Source of the DNA: Chitinophagales bacterium
GTDB lineage: Bacteria > Bacteroidota > Bacteroidia > Chitinophagales > UBA10324
DNA: 64,000 bases
Assembly (NCBI GenBank): GCA_013816805.1
Contig: JACDDS010000007.1
Location: forward strand, 124,001-188,000
Direction: 5' to 3'
How positions within the stretch are numbered: position 1 is the stretch's first letter; every line of letters starts with the position of its first letter. The notes beneath the pieces are model-generated. The model made no database searches. It saw only the letters and a list, made by a program, of their open reading frames with translations, and was not told the origin of the DNA. A program made the position numbers and the translations under genes. This document shows, one piece after another, positions 56,240-64,000 of this stretch.

Positions 56240-56980
56240 ATGCTTTCTAAGTCGTTTGAAAAATACATCAATTCACTAAAACAAAAAAAATACAGGATTG
56301 AATACAAACGCTTTATTGCTGAAGGTGATAAAATAGCCGGAGAATTATTAAACTCCAATTTACCGGTCGAAAAGATATGTGCCACGCCGAATTGGATCAC
56401 CGCTAACGAATCGTTGTTGGAAAAGAGGAAAGCCTTGATTGAAGAGGTAAGCAGTCAGCAAATGAAAAAAATAACCGCACTCTCCACACCGTCGGAGGTG
56501 CTGTTGCTGGCAAAGATTCCTGATTACAAAATAGATCAAAAAGAAGTTTTATCGAACCTCAATCTGGTTCTTGACGGTATCCGGGATCCGGGCAATCTGG
56601 GGGCCATTATACGAATAGCCGATTGGTTTAATATTCCTCAGATCTTTTGCTCGGGAGATTGCGTGGATGCTTATAATCCAAAAGTGATACAGGCATCAAT
56701 GGGTTCCATTTGCCGTATAAAGGTTTTCGAAAAAAATCCGGGTTCACTCTTTGAAGAATATCCAGCCAAAGTCTTTGCAGCAACTTTTAATGGCGAGAAT
56801 ATCTTCCAGGCACAATTATCTGAACAGGGATTTATTATTATCGGAAATGAAGCGCGTGGTATTTCGAAAGAATTAGAAAAATACATAACAAAAAAAATTA
56901 CCATTCCTCAGTTCGGAAAAGCCGAATCACTCAATGCTGCGGTGGCCACGGGAATTGTATGTGCGGCATTCAGAAAGTGA
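56240..56980 (+). CDS. TrmH/SpoU-family RNA 2'-O-methyltransferase
   Basis: 246 aa. The N-terminal substrate-binding domain covers about 1-95 (KYRIEYKRFIAEGDKIAGEL). The SPOUT methyltransferase domain has motif 1 LDGIRDPGNLGAIIRIADWF (113-132), motif 2 FIIIGNEARGIS and motif 3 IPQFGKAESLNAAVATGIV, which form the AdoMet-binding trefoil knot. The target (23S rRNA or tRNA) is not fixed by sequence alone. Its ATG lies two bases from the tamL start on the other strand, so the promoters must overlap the opposite gene. Confidence 0.93.
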   Translation: MLSKSFEKYINSLKQKKYRIEYKRFIAEGDKIAGELLNSNLPVEKICATPNWITANESLLEKRKALIEEVSSQQMKKITALSTPSEVLLLAKIPDYKIDQKEVLSNLNLVLDGIRDPGNLGAIIRIADWFNIPQIFCSGDCVDAYNPKVIQASMGSICRIKVFEKNPGSLFEEYPAKVFAATFNGENIFQAQLSEQGFIIIGNEARGISKELEKYITKKITIPQFGKAESLNAAVATGIVCAAFRK

Positions 56981-57038
56981 ATACGGCACCATCATCAGGT
57001 ATTAGTGTAGCCTTATAATCTTTTTTTCTAACAAGTAA

Positions 57039-57547
57039 TTAAAATAGTGTTGCATGTTCCTCATGGAAAGGTTTTCGGGGATTCTGTTTCATTCGCGCAT
57101 TGATCTGTTCGGCGAGCCATTGAAAATACTCGCCCAGGAAAGGAACGGGCTGTTTCTCACGGATGTCCTGAAACATTACTTTATATTTTTCCCAGGAATT
57201 GGTGACTAATGAGCCAAGTGTTTTATCTACGAGGTAATGTTTATGAGTTTTTCTGCCACAATAATGCCAAGCGATTCCATTTGTTGTGCAAACTGAATCA
57301 GCATCACCCGGTCGTTCACAGGAAGTGCCTGCATTTCTTCCCGGGTGCCAGGCATATCCGTACTTGTAACATACAGGATAAGTTCTGCAAATTCGCGCGT
57401 CTAAAAATTGTTTAGTGTATCGAGTGTAAGACGCTCACGGCGGTCGCGGGCCGAAGCCCTCACATGTGCAATTCCTATTACGAGCGCTATTAAAAATGAT
57501 AATGTAAGCGCAACATTGGCGATTATTGTTAAAATGTCGTTGGTCAT
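57039..57547 (-). pseudogene. Decayed DUF4760-like single-pass membrane protein gene
   Basis: Reading from an ATG at 57547: MTNDILTIIANVALTLSFLI, then ALVIGIAHVRASARDRRERL and TLDTLNNF before an in-frame TAG. The frame continues TREFAELILYVTSTDMPGTR to QQMESLGIIVAEKLI, then shifts frame and ends GSLVTNSWEKYKVMFQDIRE, FLGEYFQWLAEQINARMKQN and HEEHATLF. One membrane helix followed by a helical cytoplasmic domain is the layout of DUF4760-like proteins. One nonsense codon and one frameshift disrupt an otherwise well-kept coding sequence, so decay is recent. Confidence 0.72.
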
Positions 57548-58135
57548 AAAATTTACCAGTTATTTTAAACTTATCGCAAAAGATAAAGATGGAAAGATTA
57601 ACCTAATTTAGTAAATCCTGAATACAAAGACAACTGCGTTTTTGAATGATCACCGGCACCGGAAATCAGGGTTAAAGAATTAAAGCGAAGCGGTAAATCG
57701 TGTAGAAGAACCATATCGTACGGAAGATATTTAAAGGCGGTATCACAGGTTTACTGCAAGCAACTTAAGACATGGATAGTAAAATACCAGCTGAAGTTTC
57801 TGTAGGAATTTAAGGTGACGGCTTCAGATTCAACTATTCAGATATCAGATTGGCAGTGAAATGTCTCTTTAAGGCCTGGGAACTAAAGCAGCAAGGCATT
57901 GCACCGGTTTAAATATAAATTCTACCTATTGGAGTGGTAAATATGCCCGATCCGAAATGTTTAATCCAAATATTTCTTTGTTTAAGGTAAGTTCGTTTAA
58001 TATTAAATTTTATATATAGATGAACTTATTAAACTTATATTATCATACATTTATAATCAAAATAAGACGAAGAAACCAGGATTAACTAAAATAATAAAAA
58101 AAGTAAAAAATAATTTTTTAACCTAAAAAATTAAA
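57548..58135. other. Spacer upstream of the ferritin-like gene, possible unassigned relics
   Basis: Short open pieces exist on both strands (plus: GDGFRFNYSDIRLAVKCLF; minus: YDMVLLHDLPLRFNSLTLIS) that have protein-like composition but no family I recognise. The final 120 bases before 58136 are nearly all A/T and likely contain the promoter of the ferritin-like gene, for example TTTG at 57976 with TAATATTA about 17 bases later, a poor match. Confidence 0.4.
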
Positions 58136-59203
58136 ATGATGACAAACAAATTAGACAACAGGTTTCAAGAAAAAAAATTAAATGAAACTAAATCCAAGCA
58201 TTCCCGTCGTTCTTTCCTTCAGCGCTCGGCGCTTGCAGGGGCCGGACTGGGACTGAGCTCATTGACAGGTTTATCTGCCTTTGCACGTTCTTTTAAATCA
58301 TCAGGAATAACACAGGGAGATGTGGACATCCTCTCGTTCCTTGCCGCGGCCGAATTAATTGAAACTGACCTGTGGGAGCAGTATTGTGAATTAGCCGCAG
58401 GCAATAAGCCTTACGGGGATGCCCTTAGTACGATAGAAGATGAAATGGTTATCTACATATGTGACGTCACCGACAACGAACGGAGTCACGCAAAATTCAT
58501 CAACTCATTTCTGGAAGCCAATGGTTTTGCACCGGTTAACCTCGATCCCTTCCGTACACTGCCAAGCAGTACGGCGAAGGGCGCTAAGAATAAAGGCAGG
58601 CTCACCAATCTTTTGAAAACCAGCGTTGATACGAGCTTTTATCTTCGTTATCGCGACACGGGAAACCCGGATTTTGGTGATACGTATCCGCAGTTTGTTG
58701 ACATCAAGAATGTGCCGCTGATTCCGGTCGATGACAGGAACTATTCAGATAAGGAAATACAGCTCATCGCTAACTCGGCCGCGTTTCATTTTTGCTATAT
58801 AGAGCAGGGCGGAACAAGTCTCTATCCGAGCTTTATCCCTAAAGCAACCGATCTCGATGTGCTTCGCATCCTCACCGGTATTGGGCCAGGAGAAGCGTAT
58901 CACTTCGCAGCATTCCATCAGTCTCTTGAAGGCCTTCCTGAAATCTCCGGACATGGATTAGTATTTCCGGATGTGGAAGAAAACAACATTGGAGCGCACC
59001 ATATCCCGCATCCTTGTAAATTCATCGATACCTCATTGCGTAATGCCTCCGTGGTACGACCCACCCTTACGGTCAATGCCGGCGCGGTAGCTACGGTTAC
59101 ATCTCTTACAAATACAGGGTTGTTCAAAGGACAAAGCCAGGAATTCTTTTCGGCTGCAATGGAACTTGCAGTGGCAGCGGATGCCGCTATGAGGACACTT
59201 TAA
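58136..59203 (+). CDS. Tat-exported ferritin-like domain protein
   Basis: 355 aa. A twin-arginine signal (SRRSFLQRSALAGAGLGLSS, Arg24-Arg25) shows export of a folded protein. The mature part is helical, with the ferritin-like (PF13668-type) pattern DVDILSFLAAAELIETDLWE (about 62-81), DNERSHAKFINSFLEANGF (about 117-135) and GPGEAYHFAAFHQSLEGL further on. Glu and His residues occur where a di-iron site would lie (AELIETD, ERSHAKF, EAYHFAAFHQ). The function is unknown; such genes often occur near surface or stress genes in Bacteroidota. It is followed by a T9SS gene 72 bp downstream. Confidence 0.87.
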   Translation: MMTNKLDNRFQEKKLNETKSKHSRRSFLQRSALAGAGLGLSSLTGLSAFARSFKSSGITQGDVDILSFLAAAELIETDLWEQYCELAAGNKPYGDALSTIEDEMVIYICDVTDNERSHAKFINSFLEANGFAPVNLDPFRTLPSSTAKGAKNKGRLTNLLKTSVDTSFYLRYRDTGNPDFGDTYPQFVDIKNVPLIPVDDRNYSDKEIQLIANSAAFHFCYIEQGGTSLYPSFIPKATDLDVLRILTGIGPGEAYHFAAFHQSLEGLPEISGHGLVFPDVEENNIGAHHIPHPCKFIDTSLRNASVVRPTLTVNAGAVATVTSLTNTGLFKGQSQEFFSAAMELAVAADAAMRTL

Positions 59204-59275
59204 AATGAGGTCTTTCAGAGATAAGTGAAGATCATTTATCATCTATTTTTTACTAACATGTAAAAAACCTAAATA

Positions 59276-60172
59276 ATGAAAACTAAATTTTTTTACACAA
59301 TAGTTGGTGCTCTTTTCTTATGGCACACCACTATTGCACAATCACCCGCCTGGCAGGGGAATAGGGGAGAGAGATATGTGGATGTCAACAGATCTGATAA
59401 AGACTATACTGCAGTTGCATATGCCTCCGGAAATGTTTACAGGATGGGAAGCTTCTCAGGAAGAGTAGATTTTGATCCGGGACCGGGAAGTTTTTATTTA
59501 ACATCTGAGGCCGCAAATGACATGTTCATTCAAAAATCAGATGCCTTGGGCCATTTAATCTGGGTTAAAGACATAGCATTAAGCTCAGTAATGAATGGAC
59601 GATTCATTGCAAGCCGTTCTGATGACGCGGGAAGAGCGTACGTCACGTCTCCCCTGGGAGAAACTTCGGATTTCGATCAGGCAAAATTCTCGGATTTAAA
59701 ACGTAATTCTTATTCTGTGGGGGATATATTTATTTTAAAATTAGATCCTTCAGGCAATTTTATCTGGTGTAATAATATAGCCACATCAGGTCAGAATATA
59801 AACAACTCCTTAACCATTGATGCTACCGGAAACATTTATTCTAAAGGTTCATTTTCTTTCAAACCGGAGCAACCCGATGCGGTGGCTGATAAGGAATTGA
59901 CTACAGGTAATGCATTACTCGAACTTTATCCCAATCCTACCTCTGGCAATTTTATTATGAACCTGCAATTAAACGAAGACGTGAATGAAATTGCTATTGT
60001 GCAGGTCTATGACGCTTTGGGAAGATTGGTAAAATCCAACAATAGTCCTTTTGCGCATGGAGTCTTGTTTGATGAAATGAAACTGGATAACACGTTAGCA
60101 GAAGGCATGTATTCGGTGCGTGTAACTGTGAATAACAAAACCTTGCAGCGGCAGCTGATCTATCAGCGATGA
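59276..60172 (+). CDS. Short SBBP-like secreted protein with T9SS type A domain, possibly internally deleted
   Basis: 298 aa with signal peptide MKTKFFYTIVGALFLWHTTIAQ. Only three to four propeller-type repeats are present (VYRMGSFSGRVDFDPGPG, DMFIQKSDALGHLIWVKD, DIFILKLDPSGNFIWCNNIA, SLTIDATGNIYSKGSF). The protein then jumps directly to a sorting domain (LLELYPNPTSGNFIMN ... EGMYSVRV ... LQRQLIYQR). Relatives usually have six or more repeats, so a large in-frame deletion is likely. A strong terminator hairpin follows at 60231-60257. Confidence 0.85.
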   Translation: MKTKFFYTIVGALFLWHTTIAQSPAWQGNRGERYVDVNRSDKDYTAVAYASGNVYRMGSFSGRVDFDPGPGSFYLTSEAANDMFIQKSDALGHLIWVKDIALSSVMNGRFIASRSDDAGRAYVTSPLGETSDFDQAKFSDLKRNSYSVGDIFILKLDPSGNFIWCNNIATSGQNINNSLTIDATGNIYSKGSFSFKPEQPDAVADKELTTGNALLELYPNPTSGNFIMNLQLNEDVNEIAIVQVYDALGRLVKSNNSPFAHGVLFDEMKLDNTLAEGMYSVRVTVNNKTLQRQLIYQR

Positions 60173-60230
60173 AAAAGCGCGTGCTACAGAAGGATCTGCA
60201 TCGGCAAGAAACGAAGTGTCATAATATTAA

Positions 60231-60257
60231 AAAGGGTGGCTGCTCAAGCTACCCTTT
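60231..60257 (+). terminator. Intrinsic terminator after the short T9SS gene
   Basis: Ten-base-pair stem AAAGGGTGGC/GCTACCCTTT (one G-T pair) with a seven-nt loop, followed by ATTATTTAAT, 58 bp after the stop codon. Confidence 0.75.
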
Positions 60258-60592
60258 ATTATTTAATGGAGAATGGTGATAATCACAGATATTTTTATAA
60301 GTGGACTGGCTGATGTCCGAGTTTTCCAGACGACAGACAAAAATTGCATTCGCTTTTTTATTCTTTAATTGTAGCCTTGTTATTATTAATAACAGAAAAT
60401 CTATTGATCATCTTCTTATAATGTTGTCGGATGGCAAGGACTACAAAGGATATTTTAAATTCTGCTTTTTCAATTTTTATTAGTAGGCAATGCTGAGGGG
60501 ATTGCAGGCGGAACCTAATTCTCCAAAGTCTTATCTTCCTGTAACTGATAATGCCTGGTTTTCGTAGGCAATTGATAAAACTGATTTATTGT

Positions 60593-60814
60593 TTAATGAG
60601 GGCTGATTTCAGCCATCGCATAAACTGATAGTCTAATCACTCTTAGTTGAACAAGAATTCTTTCTGCAACAGTTATTTGTGGGTATGCCTGCTTTAATTC
60701 TTCAAAAGAATAATCTTCAGCAAGCTTTTCCAAAATTAATTCTACTGGTATCTTTAATCACCATTTTTCCAAACATAATTCAGGGTCAGATGATATGTGT
60801 GCTCTCCAGTTCAT
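60593..60814 (-). pseudogene. DUF433 (antitoxin-like) gene relic
   Basis: A minus-strand frame from an ATG at 60814 reads MNWRAHISSDPELCLEKW, then TGA, then IPVELILEKLAEDYSFEELK and QAYPQITVAERIL. This matches the DUF433 pattern 'ISSDPE...GKPVIKGTRIPVELILELLA.GYS.EEIL..YP.LT'. The 'GKPVIKGTR' core survives only in a neighbouring frame (GKMVIKDT), so the gene carries indels around the TGA. DUF433 proteins are often antitoxins paired with DUF5615 PIN-like toxins, but no such toxin gene is recognisable in the flanking 400 bp. Confidence 0.72.
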
Positions 60815-61293
60815 TGGTAATGATTTTTTTAAAGATTCAAATGTCAGGTGAAAAAGCATGTGAATCTTCGCGTGCACTTGCCTTCTTTGTCCGTGGTCGA
60901 CTTCTTTGCAGATCACTTAAACAACCCTTAACTTATGAATGATTTCTTTACTGCAACTACCATTTGTTGGAAAGCGCTGCTTTTAATGATGTCTTTAAAA
61001 AATAATTACAGGTTCTTTGAATTAACTTATCAAAATAAGGATAGGGTTCATGGTACTGATTGGTAGAGTTGTGGACGGCGAGGACACCGATACAGGGCGA
61101 AATAATATGCTTTTTAGCGGGTATTATTTTTAAACAGGGTGATTTATAAATTGTTCATTGCAATGATAGGTTTTAGACCGGTGATAAAAATTTATGTATT
61201 ATTCGATTCTAAATTGTTTTAAGAAAATATTCCATGTATATTTTTTAAAACTTGCTGATTAATTCAGCTAAATTTTAAACTAGAAATTTAAGT
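60815..61293. other. Spacer with no recognised gene
   Basis: All frames are broken into short pieces. The region is AT-rich, especially 61140-61290 ahead of the fpg/nei relic, and may hold its promoter. No hairpin or repeat of note. Confidence 0.45.
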
Positions 61294-62022
61294 ATGCCCG
61301 AAGGTCCGTCTATACTTCATTTAAGAAGCGAGTTGCTGCCTTTTAAAAATAAAATTGTGAAGAAGGCCGGTGGCTATGGTCCAATGCCAACCAAATGGAT
61401 CAATGGAAAAAGACTTTTGGATATCAGTACCTGGGGAAAGCATTTGCTTTTAGTTTTTCCAAACGGAACAGTAAGAGTGCATTTAGGCTTGTTTGGCGAG
61501 GTAATCATTAATGAACGTAAAAAAATTAACCGCTCATTTTTTCTTGAGTTTGCAAAAGATGAAATAAATGGATACGTGGTAGGAGCCGAAAAATTAAAGG
61601 CTTCGCCGGAAGAAGTGTATGACTGGCGGGTAGATATTCTCAGTAAAGATTTTGATGCAGATTATATAAAAATTTAATTAAAGAAAAAAGCAGATAAAAC
61701 GATTGATGATGTATTGATGGATCAAAAAATATTTTCAGGTGTTGGTAATAAAATAAGGAATGAGGCGCTGTACAGGGCCGGCATTCATCCCTTAAGCATG
61801 ATAGGGAAAATACCTGCAGCGAAAATTACAAAGCTGGTAAATGAAGTAGTGAAGTATGCAAAGTTGTTTAACAAAGAGTTAGATACAAAAGGAAAGAACA
61901 CCAGCTTTGCTGTTTATCAACAAACGTATGCAGCTGATGGCAGTGAAGTAACGATGAAAGTATTACCTAAATCTAAACGAAAATTATTCTACTCCGAACA
62001 TAAACAAAAGCTGTACGAATAA
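61294..62022 (+). pseudogene. Fpg/Nei-family DNA glycosylase gene interrupted by a single in-frame TAA
   Basis: Begins MPEGPSILHLRSELLPF, with the catalytic Pro2-Glu3 of the Fpg/Nei family and the STWGKHLLLVF lysine region. It runs 127 codons to TAA at 61675, and the same frame then continues LKKKADKTIDDVLMDQKIFS, GVGNKIRNEALYRAGIHPLS (the helix-two-turns-helix DNA-binding motif) to a natural-looking end at 62022. No other defect is seen. The usual zinc finger is absent from the end, as in a known Bacteroidota subfamily. The gene is either a very recent pseudogene or an assembly/sequencing error. An ATG at 61714 could start the second half alone, but without Pro2-Glu3 it could not act as a glycosylase. 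Confidence 0.85.
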
Positions 62023-62246
62023 TATTTATTACGACCTATCAGCTTTTTTATTTGGATTTATATCCATTAAATACAAAATAAACTATTCACTTTGCCATCG
62101 GTAATTTCATAAATAACCAAGTGGAATTGCCGGAGTTTCACATCCCTATCAATTTTTTGGTCATCACTAAATCTTAAATATTCGAGATGTTATATGATCT
62201 CATTATAGCGCTGAATTAGGTATATTTTGTCTGGATTATATTCTCC

Positions 62247-63485
62247 TTACTCCACCTTCTGCATTTCTTTCCAACTTTGATCAACAAAAACAGACGAAGG
62301 GTCAAAACTTGAATTATTGCTCATGATAAAGCTACTTCCATCGCTCCTGCTCCATGCATGATCATAGCCTGAACTTAATTCTATCTTACCGGTTTCATCA
62401 CGGTAATTTTCCACCTCACGAATGGCTTTTACAAAATTGGTATGTATACGATCGCCTGATTGTTGCGAAGCTTCCCAACTACGCATATTTGCATCCATAT
62501 TACTTATGTTCTGCTGTCCTTTTTTTATGGCATTATCACCCATCTGACGGGTTAGGTCATCATTCATTTTAATTCTGCCAATATGTGCAATGTTGCTTTG
62601 CTCCCTTACCCCAAGCCAGAACTCATCAACTGTTTTTTTCCAGGCGGTATTGGTTCTTATACTGCCCATAATTACACTCAGCATATTCGTTGCCTTATCA
62701 CGTTCACCTGCAGGAAATACAAAAACTGACCGTTCAGAGGCGGAAGTTGTAAAAATTTTGCTACTGCTGCCATTATAAATGTTGGGAATAGTCCCTTCAA
62801 GAATATTTATTCCGCACAGTACTATACCTTCAGTCCCGTTTGTCCATTTTACATTGGCAGTTATGGCACTTGTATAATAGTTTACCTGGCTGGCCCCATA
62901 TCCCATCAGTTCCTGCCTGCTTTTTGCATTATTTTCCTCGATTGATTGCACTCCTCCAGGATTTGCATTTACACTAATCACCTCTGGATTTCCCAGTTCT
63001 TTCCGTGCAAAAACATTTTTAAAATAAGTTTCTGCATTCATTGGCGCGCCATATGAGCAGAACTCTGAGTTTCCCTGCGATTGATTCGGAGGGCCTAGTT
63101 GAGGGTCAAAATTCCATGCTATATTAGGTAACATCTCAAAGATGAATTTGCCATCCGGTGAAGTTGCCTTTACTCTTAGGTTGTTGCCGGCACATGGAGT
63201 GCCTGGCGGAGTCCACATAATGTCCCCATCAAGCTTCCAGGTCTTTGGTATTAAAAGGCTGAAGGCTTCTACTGGCTGGCTGAATCCTACTTTGTCCAAG
63301 ACACGGGCTCTTGTGAATTCAACATAATCTTTTCCTTCAGTATAATTTGAGGATGTGGTTTTTACTTTATTTGATGTGGTGGAATTGTTTTTATTGTTAA
63401 CAGGTTTATTCTGGCTATTGCAACTTACAACACCTATTAGTGCAGCAGAGCAGAATAAAAAATGGTAAAAAATGTAACGTTTCAT
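62247..63485 (-). CDS. Lipoprotein of unknown function
   Basis: 412 aa from the ATG at 63485, which gives a typical lipoprotein signal (YIFYHFLFCSAALIGVVSC, Cys22). An upstream ATG at 63548 in the same frame would add 21 residues with no signal character. The mature protein has a Ser/Thr/Asn-rich linker (about 25-50), then a mixed region with AFSLLIPKTWKLDGDIMWTP, KSRQELMGYGASQVNYYTSA and a helical C-terminal part (WLGVREQSNIAHIGRIKMND). The ending WSRSDGSSFIMSNNSSFDPS is reminiscent of a substrate-binding or inhibitor fold, but no family is recognised. Confidence 0.75.
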   Translation of the reverse strand: MKRYIFYHFLFCSAALIGVVSCNSQNKPVNNKNNSTTSNKVKTTSSNYTEGKDYVEFTRARVLDKVGFSQPVEAFSLLIPKTWKLDGDIMWTPPGTPCAGNNLRVKATSPDGKFIFEMLPNIAWNFDPQLGPPNQSQGNSEFCSYGAPMNAETYFKNVFARKELGNPEVISVNANPGGVQSIEENNAKSRQELMGYGASQVNYYTSAITANVKWTNGTEGIVLCGINILEGTIPNIYNGSSSKIFTTSASERSVFVFPAGERDKATNMLSVIMGSIRTNTAWKKTVDEFWLGVREQSNIAHIGRIKMNDDLTRQMGDNAIKKGQQNISNMDANMRSWEASQQSGDRIHTNFVKAIREVENYRDETGKIELSSGYDHAWSRSDGSSFIMSNNSSFDPSSVFVDQSWKEMQKVE

Positions 63486-63548
63486 GATTGTATTTTTTAG
63501 TTTGTATGAATAGTATTCTATGTTAAAAATAATTAATAAAATAAACAA

Positions 63549-64000
63549 ATAGTTTCATTTAATTATGTGGCTTGTATCAATGTGATTCTGATCAATTACC
63601 CATGCAGTGATATAGAACTTGTAGAAAATCCGGTTGATTATATACATAGTTTTGCAAAATATTATGCTACTGGTGAGCAAGGCATTTACCTGATTAATGA
63701 TGAATGAAATTTTATTCTCAAATATTTAGGAAGCAGCAGGAAGTAAGTCTATCATGTTTTTATTGGAAGCACCGCCGTATCCTGCTCTGCTGCTTGCTCA
63801 TGCATAATAACCGGTTTAGGGAAAATGGAGTTTGGCAAGGACGTTTATGGATTATCCTCACGCATCAGCTCGTTTTTATGAATTAAACCAAAAGGAACCG
63901 GATTAACTTTTCACATTATCTTATGCGGATGAATATAAAACAACGCCGAGTCCTCGCTCCTCACAGCAAAGTATTCGTTTGTATTCGTAAGGTTTATGGC
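63549..64000. other. Probable decayed coding region, unrecognised
   Basis: Plus-strand frames give NYPCSDIELVENPVDYIHSF, ATGEQGIYLINDE, then EAAGSKSIMFLLEAPPYPAL and ASARFYELNQKEP, TLSYADEYKTTPSPRSSQQS in interrupted succession. The pieces look like one former protein broken by stops at about 63704, 63730, 63809 and 63904. I do not recognise the family, and the relic runs to or past the window edge. Confidence 0.4.

Noticed and set aside
60301-60483. 60-codon ORF after the terminator
   Set aside because: No recognisable motif, GTG start, AT-driven composition. Checked as a possible DUF5615 toxin partner of the DUF433 relic, but no match on either strand.
61675-61677. Programmed stop-codon readthrough or recoding in the fpg/nei gene
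   Set aside because: The codon is TAA, which is not recoded to selenocysteine or pyrrolysine in known bacteria, and no readthrough context or structure was visible. Error or recent mutation is simpler.

Overview
The window reads as chromosomal DNA of a member of the Bacteroidota, probably a Sphingobacteriia/Chitinophagia-like lineage. The evidence is roughly ten secreted proteins with C-terminal type IX secretion (T9SS) sorting domains, a TamL-type lipidated Omp85 protein with its TamB partner, a DUF2490 outer-membrane barrel, a Bacteroidota-type ComEC without a beta-lactamase domain, AT-rich spacers and few recognisable sigma-70 promoters. There is no insertion sequence, prophage, CRISPR array or rRNA operon. 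One tRNA-Leu(GAG) is present.

Layout. 0-13 kb is mainly housekeeping: a 5'-truncated GlmU-like nucleotidyltransferase, tpiA, comEC, a T9SS sialidase/BNR-like protein, pyrR-pyrB (ATGA overlap), yraN, a PGI/PMI-type isomerase, lipB, a class-C serine hydrolase, a conserved small protein and an RluA-family pseudouridine synthase. 13-20.6 kb holds a tandem pair of SBBP-repeat T9SS proteins and an intact ABC-F ATPase. 21.8-34 kb is one long plus-strand block: two giant SBBP-like secreted proteins (1124 and 968 aa), a P-loop protein of unknown function, an ABC exporter, a lipoprotein, a YD-repeat-like secreted protein, a DUF2490 barrel and a secreted isoaspartyl peptidase. 34.6-43.7 kb carries an M16 peptidase pair, tamB, tsaD and a small membrane protein. 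43.7-53 kb is dominated by more secreted beta-propeller, FG-GAP, delta-60 and PKD proteins. 52.9-64 kb has a DUF5694 protein, tamL divergent from a TrmH-type methyltransferase, a Tat-exported ferritin-like protein, a short T9SS protein, a nonsense-interrupted Fpg/Nei gene and a lipoprotein.

Two themes stand out. First, the long 'intergenic' stretches are not empty. Translation by eye shows decayed relics of sua5 (20.8-21.3 kb), lepA and a second ABC-F gene (34.1-34.5 kb), a LamG-like gene tail and a PQQ-type beta-propeller abutting head to head (45.2-45.8 kb), a DUF4760-like membrane protein (57.0-57.5 kb) and a DUF433 antitoxin-like gene (60.6-60.8 kb), plus an fpg/nei gene split by one TAA. 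Second, the 21.8-34 kb block links Asn-Gly/Asp-Gly-rich giant surface proteins to an unassigned P-loop protein, an exporter with unusual ATPase motifs and an isoaspartyl peptidase. That block is the best candidate here for an undescribed functional module, but its unity is inferred only from gene order and spacing.
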